Source of the DNA: Trichopria drosophilae
Taxonomy: Eukaryota; Arthropoda; Insecta; Hymenoptera; Diapriidae
NCBI GenBank assembly: GCA_030407085.1
Contig: CM059582.1
Location: forward strand, 13,311,501 to 13,375,500
Length of the DNA: 64,000 nt
Reading direction: 5' to 3'
Position 1 is the stretch's first letter, and each line of letters starts with the position of its first letter. Of the stretch, positions 1 through 12,062 are shown piece by piece. The notes under the pieces were generated by a model. The model saw only the letters and a program-made list of their open reading frames with translations. It ran no database searches and had not been told where the DNA came from. The position numbers and the translations under genes were made by a program.

Positions 1-17
1 ATAAAAGTCACTCGGCA

Positions 18-1180
18 AAACAATAATAGGTGATAGTTCTGTATTTTATCGTTAGAGGAATACAGATCCTGTTAGTGGTCAAATTATTTAAATTAAATAT
101 ACCGGGTGTCCCAAAATTCGCGGACAATATTGCAGGTACATATTCTACATCAAATTTTAAACAAAAAAGTCGAGTATAAAAATTGGATCTGATGCCCAGA
201 ATTTGATTGGCGAGCCATTGGAGTTGAGACAAAAAAAAAATTACTTTTTTGCAATAACTCGGTTCCTTCTGAAATTTTTTTTAAAGTATGAGGGCTCATT
301 TTAAAGGTTTTCTCATGCGCTACAATTCACCTTTGAGGCTCTTCGACTTACAATGAATATTTCTCCAGTTATAGCCATAGAGAGAGGAAAAATAGCCGAT
401 TTTTGCGGTTTTTCGCGTCTAGCTTATTTCGCTAAATAGCTAACGAAATATCGCAAAGGAAAAAGTTGTAGGCCTTAAAAAAACGAACAATTTGACCCCT
501 AACACGACGTGATTTAATAAAAATTTAGCCCACGAGGCGCCTCTTAAACTCACAGAATTGGAGTAAAAGGCATATTTCGAATAATAAGCCGATTTTCACC
601 AATTCCGTGATTTTAAGAAGCTCCTCGTGGGCTCAATGTTCATCAAATCGCATCGTATGAGGGTTCAAATTGTTCTGTTTTTCAAGGCCTACAACTTCTT
701 CATTCGTGATATTTTGTTAGCTATTTAACGAAATGAATTAAAAGTGAAAAATAAAAAAAAGCGGCATTTTTTCCTCTTTCTGTGGCTATAACAAGAGAAA
801 TATTTTTCGTAAGTCAAAGGGTCTCCAAGATGAATTGTAGGGCTTGAGAAAAACTTTAAAATGAGCCCTCATTCGTTAGAAAAACTTCAGAAGGATCCCA
901 GTTACTCGTCAATCAAATTCTGAGCATCAGATACAATTTTGGTACAGTACTTTTTTTCTTAAAATTTGATGTAGAATATGTACCTGCAATATTGTCCGCA
1001 AGTTGGGGGACACCCTGTATATACATATACAATCGAAGAAATCAAAAGTTCTGTATACACCAAGGGATAATTCACACTTTTTTTACTTTTAGTGGTAGAT
1101 ATCACGAATCTTATCAACCACTGAATGTGAAAAAATGGACTTATATCTAATAATTCTAATATTAATTATAAGCATTAAGA
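18..1180 (+). repeat. Diverged repeat copy A, interrupted by the FB1 element
   Basis: Sequence at about 18-98 and 1021-1180 matches, in the same order and strand, the uninterrupted sequence at 1390-1660. Shared landmarks are the AGTTCTgTAT block, CCTGTTAgTGGTCAA, GAAATCAAAAGTTCTGT against GAAATGCAAAGTTCTGT, GGATAATTcACACTTTTTT, and ACTTATATCTAAT. The FB1 foldback lies exactly at the break. No coding potential is seen. Confidence 0.7.
99..1020. mobile_element. Foldback (long palindromic) MITE, family FB1
   Basis: The element is one large imperfect palindrome. It starts ACCGGGTGTCCCA near 101 and ends TGGGGGACACCCTGT near 1018. The arms run about 99-561 and 598-1020, are near 80% identical by eye, and surround a loop of about 37 bases. 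Landmarks pair across the centre: the block CCTGCAATATTGTCCGC, the block TGAGGGCTCATTTTAAAG, and GCCCACGAGG against CCTCGTGGGC. No transposase is encoded. The terminal GGGTGTCCC with AT/TA flanks recalls Tc1/mariner-type MITEs. A related end occurs at 61613-61673 and a related internal fragment at 19975-20095. Confidence 0.85.
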
Positions 1181-1389
1181 AAACAATCAAACTAGCATTG
1201 CCTTTGCGATGCTATATGTATTTAGTAATGGTAGAATAATATCTTTTTAATATTTTTATCATTCCTCTTTTGCTAAATTTATTTAAAACGTTAACTTTTA
1301 AAATAAAACTATGTATACGTCTAAGACAGGGCCTCTATGGCCTTACGGATTAGTCCACATAAAGAAACCGGTCGAAGCGTGTATTTTTT

Positions 1390-1660
1390 TCAACAATCGA
1401 CATTTAGTTCTCTATATTATCTCTAGAGGGATATAGAACCTGTTAATGGTCAAGTTATTTAAAGTAAATATATATGCAGCCAAAGAAATGCAAAGTTCTG
1501 TTTGCGACAATAATACACAAACGGATAATTTACACTTTTTTAACGCTTAGCAATTGATATCTACAACCCGACAATTTAAATTTAACTTTGCAATTTGATT
1601 TTAGTAAAAGAAATCATTTAAGCGACTAACTTATATCTAATGACTCTAATCTAATTTTAA
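1390..1660 (+). repeat. Diverged repeat copy B (empty site for FB1)
   Basis: This is the uninterrupted partner of the repeat at 18-1180. At the position where copy A holds the foldback element, copy B reads AAGTAAATATATATGCAG without it. Copy B has an internal insertion near 1580-1620 relative to A. No coding potential is seen. Confidence 0.65.
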
Positions 1661-1768
1661 TTGAAAGGGCTTTTAAGTTTGTTTTATTTGGTATATCCAT
1701 AATATAATTTTATGATAAATTTTTACATTTTTTCCTGCTTTCTTGGAAAAAACATGTTTTTAAAAGGA

Positions 1769-2162
1769 GGATGTCAATGGGTATAGGTAAGGTGGTTTTG
1801 GTTTCCCGAGGTGTAACCTTTGAAACTACTTAATTAGGGCAGAGTATGATGAGATGTAACACCTCATACCAAATTCCATTGTTTTATCACGTGGGTAAAG
1901 TTTAAGAAGTCGTTGAAATCATGGCTTTACATAGAAAAATGCAGTAATGTAAGTAGTAACAGCGTTTCCGTTACATTATAAACGATTATGCGAACCGCAC
2001 ACTACTTAGATTACTTCAGCAATAATTTTTTATACTTTCCGAACTGATAAAATGATCGAATTTGGTAAGTTGGTTACATCTCATTATACTCTATCCAAAT
2101 TAGTCAGTTTCGAAGGTTACACCTCGGAGGACAAAACCACCTACACCCGTGGGCATTCACCA
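1769..2162. mobile_element. Foldback MITE family FB2, copy 1
   Basis: A roughly 394 bp imperfect palindrome. The left end (GGTATAGGTAAGGTGGTTTTG then CGAGGTGTAACC) mirrors the right end (GGTTACACCTCGGAGG then CCACCTACACCCGTGGGC). The core holds TACATAGAAAAATGCAGTAAT and AAGTAGTAACAG, also found in inverted order. Two further copies lie at 33636-33997 and 42609-42975. The small ORF starting at 2052 is a by-product of one arm. Confidence 0.8.
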
Positions 2163-2700
2163 CTAACACAGGCCTGCAAATTTTGGCTTAGTTCTGTAAC
2201 AAAAAAAGGGGAAGGTGATTCTGATAGGATTTTTGACGTAGAAAAGGAATCCGACTTTCAAAATGGCCCATCACGTCAGGATTTCTTGTAATATTGGCTT
2301 AAATGGCCCAAAAATGGCGATTTTGGCCATTTTTCAGAATTTTTGTTGGGTAACCAAAATTTTTTTTTATTTTGCCCAATTACATCGTATAGTACTATAT
2401 GTAAGCTATAAAACCCATTTTTTAAAATCGCTTTACGATTTTTTTTAACAAAGTTATGTAGATTTGAAATTTTTTCATTTAGACAAATGTAAGTATATAA
2501 AACTGTGAAGCCTGAGGTAAGTTCATACATAATAAAAAAATTGTTTAAAAAATGTTCTTTGTAATTATTGTACAATATAAAAAATTAGATGTGGTTTTGT
2601 TAAAAACTGGGTTAATATTTTATTACTAGCCCGTTTCTTATGTATGAACTTACAGGACTAACGTAACATCGAATTGAAACGCCCCACAATTTGAACAAAA
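2163..2700. repeat. Low-complexity and repeat-like sequence with a short inverted repeat
   Basis: Sequence around 2250-2340 (TTTCAAAATGGCCCATCA, then TAATATTGGCTTAAA) resembles fragments at 22190-22220, 22750 and 55610, suggesting old interspersed repeat material. GGTAAGTTCATACATA at 2515-2530 is inverted at 2638-2653. No credible gene is present. Confidence 0.35.
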
Positions 2701-5700
2701 AAAATGTTAAAATCAGAGCGAAGGAATCTAATAAAATAAAGATACTTAAGCTAAAAAATACCTTCATTAAACAGAATAACATTATTACAACATTTTTAAT
2801 TAGTAGTTTGTGCATAGTGTGGTGAAAAAATAATCTGTTAATTTAACCTTTTATATTTTTGGGCATTGATCCACTCAGTTTAGTTACATTTTTCAGAGTG
2901 TAATGCTAATTACAATTTGAATTTCCTGGGTAATGTTAATTAGTTCTACAATTAAACTCTGATTATTTTTGCATTTTTTTTTCAAATTCGACAGTCAACA
3001 TTATAAACACATGGTGGAAATAAGTGGTTCGAGTTAATTTGATATTTTCATATTATTTTTTTCATATTTTGAATTAATTAACTTTGATCTCATTTATTTT
3101 GCATATAAAATATAAAACCTTAATTACACTGCTCCTTTATTAAACAATTTTTCATAAACCAAAATTCTAACATATAGATTTTTCTAAATTCCAACTAGAA
3201 TATTTGATACCTTGTATTAAATATTTTTTTTAAATGACTATTTCATCCTTGTTCTTTATGTTGCATTTTATTAGTGTATGTTTTTAATCCAAAGTAATGG
3301 AATTATGATTTTTCAACTTTTTAATTACAGTGAGAGTTTCGATACATGTTTCGTAATGACAACATTACTTGCAACTTTGTTCGGTTTGCAATCTTTGTAT
3401 AAAAAAAAATGTTACTTACTAGTTACTATTCGCCTTCGAAGGTGGCGCTGAATCGCCATCTCGCTGCTCTTTCTCGCTAGAAAGATGACTACTGGTTTGA
3501 GGATAAATATCAATAAATAAGAATAAAATGTGGAGCAATTAACAAAAAAAAAAGAAAAACTAATAGATGGTGCAGCGATTATCAGTGTAATTTTAAAGGT
3601 GGACGGTCATTACATGGTTTTCCTAAAAATAATTCAAAACGATTTTCGGATTCCATGTGGAATCATATTTTGGTTTGGGTAGTTTTTGGATCGCAACTGT
3701 ACACTATCTATTAATTTCACTATCTTCTCCTTTTTTTCTCGTCTAATCGTATATAAAGTAACGTTAAATTGAAAATCTATCTGTTTCTCGGTAATTTATC
3801 AATTTATTGAAAAAGAGCAGTTATATGGTTTTTCTTAGTGACCACATATTTCACTACTGATTTAAATTTCATCCCAATTTCATATGTATAACGATATGCA
3901 TAAAAAAAACATATTCTAAGCAATGGTTAATATTGTCTACATTACGATTTTTCAAAACCCATTTCCTTAATGCGAATGTGTTACCAGTTAATATTGGAAT
4001 GAGAATATACTCATTATTCACCATTTACGTTCAGCGGAATCAATATTTATAATTAGGAATTATTAATCAATAGTAGAAGATATCAAATATTTAATATTGA
4101 TATTCATACTAATCAAAAGTTTGTATTCGAAAATATTGGATAACAGGATAATATTTGTTTACTTGTCAGGTACGCAGTTCCCAGGCGTTCACTAATGCTA
4201 AGTTGTAGTCGCAAATCCAAGATACTATTCAGTTAGTTTACTGCTAATGTAAATAGTACTCAGTAGTTACGATTAAAATTGATATTAAAAATGACTGGTT
4301 AAAAACTAACGACTTTGTAACCAATATTTCCCAACAGTTTCTTTCCACACAAGATTTGTCACTGGACTGATGAAATGTTAACTAGAAAACACGAAGCTTT
4401 GATCAACGACGTTCTAGAACGAAGTTATATCATAAATTTTAATGGAAATAAAATTTACGATTTTCCATATCTGAAGAATTTTAAACCATACTTTTACTTC
4501 AAAAAGTCTTCTTAGTCCAAGATACTTTTAAGAAAGCCATCTGATAAATTACTTGATGTCTCAAGCTTTTCCAGGACACTGTCACTGGTGTTTTATATCG
4601 CGACAACCCCTATAAGTTCTAGCCTTTTCGTTTTTTCCTGCTTATTCACCCAAGTCCTCCCATCTTTTCTTTCTCTCACTTTATTTTTTATTATTTCTAT
4701 TTTTTACCGACGCAGCAAACAGCAAGCTCCTTCGGCTGTTTCGCAGTCTTGCTTCTCTTTGCGATTCCGTCTGTTACGTGTTTAAAAGCAGATAAGGCAA
4801 CAGAGGTGTTTTATACTTTCCTGATGTCGGTTATTTAAGAAATGCATTCGCGTAATTACAAAAACCTGTTCCGCTCGAACCTTTGAGCAGTGTGAAGTCA
4901 TCTGAAAAAGGCGGGAAAACGACTGGAGTTTCACTTAAATGCAAAATTCACAGTCTATGGACGTCGAGGATCAAGTTTGATAGATTCCATTTGTTATTCT
5001 GCGCGGTCAGCATAAACTTTTTGAAGTGAAATTAGAATTTTATTTAATGGTTTTTTCATTCATACCTGCATTGAAGTTATTGAATTTTATTTTTAAATTA
5101 AGTGCAGTTAAAGGTGACAAAATAATTTTAGATCATAAAGAAGAAACATTTTAGTAACAACGTTTTCGTAACGGTTCTATGAAAAGAATTCAGATCAAAT
5201 TTGATATTATGATTATAGCCGCATTTATTGATCATCTGTCAACGATAAGAAACTTAAATTAAAAGTAAAATGAAAACATTAAATACTAGATCAACTATAA
5301 TGTTTAATACAACAGTTATTAAAAATATTATTACTTATCAGTATACAATCTTAAGTTAAGTTTTCATATTTATCAATAATTTGCAATTTCGTAATGTACT
5401 TTAGCAAATTTTAGAAGCCAGCCACATATTTTCGATTCAACAGTTTCGTAACTTTCTAAACGACTTAAATTGAAAGACGGATCAACCTATCCATATTCAG
5501 TCAAACTAAATTGGTACTCCATTTACGAGAGACGTCAAATTAAGGAAATCAGCACGTAATAAATCTCAACCACAATATCGATAGTGGACGACTAATTGGA
5601 AAGTTGCCTCTGTTCACTATCGATCACTGTCGCTATAGCGTCACATTCTCATTTCGAAATCAGAAAATTCAATTATACTTACATTCATATTCTTTACCAA

Positions 5701-7890
5701 TGAAATAAATTCCCTTAACTACTAATTAAACTAGAAACACTATTAAATAATTAGTAGAATATTTTCATCAACGTTCGGTATGAATTCCTTCATCTCAATT
5801 GTGATATTTTCTAACCAGAATTGGACTGTTTAATAAACGATTCGGGTATATACATCTGATTTAAACTTAGCATAACAAGCGTTTATGAGTTACGTATAAT
5901 TAACCACTTTTACTCGTAAAGTAACACGTTTTTTTAAACACATTTTAATTGTATGATTTATTTGCAGTTTATATAGTTCATTTCTATGATTCTGCGTTTA
6001 AGATTGCTTATAGCAGCAATTAATTTTATTTTAATTTAATCTTAATAAGTCATTTAAAAATTTAGTGATCAACAGCCTAGTAACTTTAATAGGGAATTAT
6101 ACTTGTGATTCTGCATTTTTTGTTCTGGATGTAACGTTTGATATGCACCGAATTATTTTCGTGCGGTATTAACAGGTTTAATTAAATTTTGAATATTTAG
6201 AACAATCAAAACAACGTATACGGATAAGTCGTATAAATAGGTTAACATCGACTGCCACTTTTCTGTACATTATCTATTTTTATTATTTTAACTGGTCTGA
6301 ATATTGATGGATAAACATTAACACAGTTGAGAATTGTATTATTTGCTGTTACTGAACAATTTCAGCACTCGTGAAAAAGTATTTGAAACTTTTAACACAG
6401 ATAGTTTGTATGTTTTGAAATAATATTTATATAGACGGGTTTAATTAAATTTGTGAATTCATTTTACAATGAATGATTTTTGTTTAACCTAAATGCAGAC
6501 ATAAATATAAAAATAACACAAGTACTCATTTTGAAGTTTATTTTATAAGTACTTCCTGTCATTCTGATCATGTAACTCTAAGAAATATCGTTAACTTTAA
6601 TTATAGCATTTCAGATTATACATAACGATAATAACGTTATAAAATTCTACGATAATGTGTTCTACTAAATAAGGGAAATTCTCATATGCAGTAGAAACAG
6701 ACGAATTTGGTCAGCCGCATATTTGAGCTTTGCTGTGTTAGCTTTCTCTATCTAACTCGTAGATTATAAGAGATACTTTTAATTTTTATTTATCTCGTTT
6801 GAAAGTACACGTCAATTTATTTTTCCGGAAGAGTTTCCGTAAAATTGCTGGTGTACGATGGAAACACTGTAATAGTAAAAACTGATTTCGATCTGCAGCA
6901 CTGAATAATACATTCCTACAAAAGCCATGTCTTATATTATCGGATAATCTATGCATTTGTATATTTTATCCATAATGCTAGTTCTCGGAAATTCATTGCG
7001 GTTATTAAAGGACAAATAGTGATATGTATTTAACGTGTATCTAATGCTTTATATAAACCACCAGTGTAACATTATTGCAGTTAAATGTGTTCTTAAAATG
7101 TAAAACGGCGCTGTTTATGTTTCAGATCTAATAGATCATTAAATAAATTTTTCTATATCTCGAATTCAAAAAAGAATTTTGAAAGAATGTTTCCTTCGTT
7201 ATTCGCCCTTTTATACTATATTAAATGAAACGTGACTTTCTTCTGTATTTTTCTTCCTCTTAACGCAGCCCGTTTCCTTTTTATAATTTATCATTTCGCT
7301 GATGCGGTAAAAACGTCTTGCTACGAAATTCCATACCTTAATTAGATTATTTAGCTTTGCATTATTTATATTGTTCTCACTTTACAGTGCGCGTCTTCGC
7401 TGCACCTTGTCATTTTGATAAAATTTTTATTATATTTCATTCGTAAAATTATTTTAATAGATTCCGTGTATTTTCAAGGTTATATATTTGTAATTAATTT
7501 AATAAATAGCTGTCTTTCGAGTTATCTAATATAATTTAATACAATCGTTTATCGGTTCAAGGATATTAAAAATTATACATGGAATACAATTTTACAAAAA
7601 CTTGACGAAAAAAACTTTTAATACATAATTATAATTAAAGATTATTATCGGATTTAAAATTGACTTAATAGTTGTTTTTTATTCTAAAAAATATTTACCA
7701 AATGAATAGGTTATACAAACTTTCTAATCAATGGAAATGCCTTAATTTGCAATTAATTTAAGTTGGGTATTGTACTACAATAAGCACGAAAAATATACAT
7801 GAAAGATAGATTCCATAAAAAAAGTTTCAATGTGAAAAAAAATCCGGAAAATTCTCATATACTTAAAACTCTTCATTAATTTCCAATCGA
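2701..7890. other. AT-rich non-coding stretch, no gene recognised
   Basis: About 5.2 kb of AT-rich sequence without a convincing ORF. The 65-codon + strand frame at 4588-4785 is hydrophobic and Ser-rich and sits in a slightly CpG-richer patch (about 4580-5000), but it has no family features and I do not call it a gene. The sequence looks like intron or intergenic DNA. Confidence 0.5.
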
Positions 7891-7894
7891 AAAT

Positions 7895-7962
7895 GCATTC
7901 TGATACTTTATTTTAATTTCTTTTTCGATAAAAACCAAGAAAATAAATTAAAATCAGAATGC
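7895..7962. repeat. Short imperfect hairpin
   Basis: GCATTCTGAT at 7895 pairs with ATCAGAATGC ending at 7962. The inner TTTATTTTAATTTC pairs imperfectly with AAAATAAATTAAAA. It is probably a small MITE remnant or a chance AT-rich fold. Confidence 0.4.
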
Positions 7963-10698
7963 ATAACTGATTTGAATTTTTTATTTGATTTGAATCCCAA
8001 TTTGGGTTCAGATTTCTTTTCCGGAGCTGCGCATACGCAAAAATGCGAGAAAACTGAGACAAATCATTGACAAAATTGAATTTTCACCATATTTTTTATA
8101 AATATAGCAAGAAACTAAAAAAAATAGATCACTTATGTAACCATTTCATAGTATGTACTTGTAGTTATCTTTCCTGAAAATGTGAACTAAATCAAAATAG
8201 GTATTTTTAAGTTTAAGAAAAAGTAGTTTTCGATCTACTGTTAGGCGTTAAACTATAGCTCAAAACGCAAATGGGACTGAATTCCTTGGTAAATTTCCAA
8301 TCGCTTTGCACTATTTAAATAATGGTTTTTAGAACAAAAATGAATTTTTAAAATTTAATTTTAAAAACTGTTAAGTTTTACTAAATCGAAGATTATGAGA
8401 CGTCTATAAGAGATAAGACTTGAAATTTTATCTACACACATATTTTTCGATGTAAAAAACACCAGTAAAATTTTAAACAAATTGAAGAACCTCGACCGCA
8501 AAGTGTTATATTTTGATGTAGAATGCCCCATGATGTTACATTTGTTTACTTTAAATATTCTATTTATTACTAGTTGATATACAAAGAAAATTTAATACAG
8601 TACAATAAAGAGATATATGAATAAAAGCATAAAAATATCAATTTTCTTATCATTGCAGGCATATATACGAACATTATTAGTAAGTATTTTCAAATGTTGA
8701 ATTCAACATAGTTCTACATTAATCCTATATAAAAACTATTACTGGATCGTACGTTATGTAATTACAATGTATTCTCGAAAACTATTGGTGAAAATATTAA
8801 GTTGAATACGATTATTATTGCGTCATCATTAAAACTTAACAATCAGTCTTCAATATAACAAACTGATAAAACAATAGCACTTTATAATTAATATTTAGTA
8901 ATGTCTCAGGAGATTTTTAAGAGCAGGATAGAAAATCAGTATAATAGATACTAAAATTTATTGTGACCAAGATTGTCTTACGTTAATCTTATCGGATGTT
9001 TGAAACTCACAATTAAGTTCAGTATCTATTTATGAATTATAGCGATATGAGTTATACATTCAACTCATAAATTTATTTTAAAATATTTGCTTCACCTCAA
9101 CAAATAAAATATTAATTATCGTATTATAAAGATATCTTTAATTGCCGAATTTCCAAACTTTAATCTATTATATTTTTTAGGAAAGGTATATTATGACAGC
9201 ACATTAATATTCTGTGAAATGTAAACACGGAACAACTAAAATATAAAATTGCAGTGAATTTAATATTTTTAATTACTTAAAGATATTATGATATATAAAA
9301 TTAAGGATCATTTACCCACGTGGATTCTACTTCAAAGCCGCTCACAGCCTTAGTAATATATTTCGTCAAAATTAAATTTATCTACCCGTGAAAAAGACCG
9401 TTTGAAATGGACGTTTCATTCCAAAAAACTCGAGCTCACTGTGAATCCTAACTAAATTTGAAATATTCTGCAGTAGTAAAGTTGTACATTATTAATTTTA
9501 TTTCAATTATTTATTTTAAGTTTTTATAACAGCAAAACAACATCGCAGTAATAGAATAATATCAAGTGGATGACGTTAAAATTTAAACTGAAAACTAGAA
9601 AGTAGGCTTTATGTGAAGGTAAAAATGATGAAAATAAATAAATATTAACGAAACATAATATTTTTGCTACTGTTTTCATAAAACTCCAAATGACTAAAAG
9701 CGACAAATATATAGCATCCCTTTACATACTTTATTAAGTCAGAAATCTGTATTTCCCTCTTAATCATTTTAGTACAGTAGCTCATACAACCTAATTTCCA
9801 TTCTGGATTAATAATATTCAACAGTTTAAGTCAAATGTTTGTGTTTTCATTCTTATAGCATTTATTTCTGAATACATTTATTTTCATAATAGCGTACATT
9901 GCGAAAGTAATTAAAAAAATTGTACAAACTCCCGTTTATAGTCTGATTTGCATATTTTACAATTGAATAAATTCTTTTGAAATAAATATATCCAGAAGAA
10001 TATTGTTTAAGTTTTTGGTATTATTTAGAAAATTACCTTACTTTATTAGAGTAATATGTGCAGGTTTATTCCAATAGAACTTGAAAATGTCTTTAAAAAT
10101 TCAGATTCTGCGCAAATTTGTAGAATTTTATTAAATTTCGAATATTTCAGAATCTTATTCTCTTATATACTATTTACATTTTTCCATTCTTTTCCTGTCC
10201 AGATCCAGTCCGAAATTTCATAAATTTATCAAGGAACCACTTAATTTGATACCCAGTTTTATTTTGCATATTCACAACCCATTGATACTCCATAAACGTG
10301 TGTATGAACTTTATTTTAAAAAGCGACTATGGTATTTAGAATAATTTTTAGACCTTATAAATTCATTCCTTGGTAGAATTGTAAAGGCATATATTTCATG
10401 CCACCTGTTTTTAATTATTCGTAGGACGATATCAATCGAAACATTCGTAAATAATACTGTGACATCAAACGACATTAATCTGTAGTTTATCTCGGTATTT
10501 TGGAGGATTTAATGTTATCTTTACAATCCCAACTACCTTTAATGACAAATTTATTTTTGATAACAATATTTTGTAAGATGTTAGAGAAAAACAGTAACTT
10601 ATTAGATTTGGGCATCCGCTGTGTTGAATTTCAGATATATAGAAATATAATTTATACATACAATTAAGTCAATCAGGCAGCTTACACCGCCTTGATTA
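7963..10698. other. AT-rich non-coding stretch
   Basis: No gene, RNA or clear repeat is seen. A short CCCACGTGGATTC at about 9315-9327 matches the terminal part of the piggyBac-like element at 12063-13279 and may be a small remnant of that family. Confidence 0.45.
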
Positions 10699-11857
10699 CA
10701 CTGGTCAACAAATTTGAGGCAATTTAATGTTACAGAGACGAAAATAACTAATCTTTGTCAATTCTGGGTCGCTGAATCCAAATCGGATAGTAACAAATTT
10801 TTTGTTAGCTTTTGTTTCCATGTAATATGGGGATAAAGTTGCAAAAAACGCCATTTTCTCCATTGTTTGCGGAAGTACATCTTTCAATAGAAACGCAATA
10901 ATGGCTTCAATGATAGCTTAAAATGAAGCTTATAACTTCTATGTCATGAAAAAAAATTGCTATACGAACTAGCAAAAAATTATTTTCTAAAATGGGCATT
11001 TGTTTTTATGCACAAAACATTGTCTCACCTAACTACCTGTTACTACTGCTCATTTTCGCCGCGCAGCGGACAAAATTTCTGGCGAGCGGATGTCTGTCTG
11101 AAATTATGTATTATAAATATTTTGTAACATGTTTTTAAGGTTGCAGATTAAGATTCCGATGTTAAAATATAAAGATTTATCGGATGACAGCTGTCAAAAT
11201 CACCAACACGTAGGGACAGAATGCATTTATTTTTGAAATCTTAAAAAATTTATGACTTTTGGCAATGAACATTGAATTTTAATTATTAAAATGCAATTAA
11301 AATGATGTCAGTTTGTTAAGATACATTTAATTAATAGACAGTTGACCCTGGTTTCGACAGAGATCGAGTAATGCTCAAGAGTCTTTATGGATATAATCAT
11401 GCTTTCAATTTTTGAACATGTTTATTACAGCGCTATCAAGTCCACTTCAGAGATTTACATTCTGTTAGTTTATTTGAAATGAGCAGCACTGAAAACTTCT
11501 CACTGAAACAGCGAAAATGAGCAGTAGTAACAAGTAGTTTAGATGAGACAACATTTTGCGCATAAAAACAAATGCCCATTTAAGAAAATAATTTTTTACC
11601 AGGTCGTATAACAATTTTCTTTTCATAGAATAGAAGTTATAAGCTTCATTTTAAGCTATCATCCAAGCCTTTATTGTATTTCTATTGAAAGATATTCCTC
11701 AAACAATGGAGAAAATAACGGGTTTTGCAACTTTATCCCCATATGTAATGGAAACAAGAGCTAATAAAAATGTTTACTATCGGATTCGGATTCAGCGACC
11801 CAAAATTAAGAAATATTAGCTGTTTTTACCCCTGTAAGATTTTAGTGCTGACCAGTG
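10699..11857. mobile_element. Foldback element, 1.16 kb, ends CACTGGTCA
   Basis: The left end CACTGGTCA (10699) is inverted at the right end TGACCAGTG (to 11857). Long arms at about 10699-11065 and 11490-11857 pair over roughly 365 bp. Landmarks are GGGATAAAGTTGCAAAA, CCATTGTTTG, AAAATGAAGCTTATAACTTCTA, ATGGGCATTTGTTTTTATGC and TTACTACTGCTCATTTTCGC. A roughly 420 bp unique loop (11066-11489) separates them. ATTA flanks both ends and may be a 4 bp target duplication. No transposase is seen. The frame at 10705-10887 is antisense arm sequence, not a gene. Confidence 0.85.
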
Positions 11858-12062
11858 ATTATCAAAGGGGAGAAAAAGATGTGTAATAAAAAGTCGCCAT
11901 ATTAAAAAACATCGCGTTTAAAATATGACCAGATTTCAAAGAGCATACCCAACAATAATAGCATCCCCATGGTCCATAAAATATTATATTTGTTAAACAG
12001 ATTTCGTTCCATTTGTCTCCTTCTGCATATTTGTAACCCTTACCGGATCCACGTGTTTTTGT
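11858..12062. other. Short interval between two inverted-repeat elements
   Basis: A minus-strand frame of 72 codons (11862-12080) spans this interval, with several Cys and Trp residues. It overlaps the end of the adjacent element and matches no family I know. I do not call it a gene. Confidence 0.3.
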
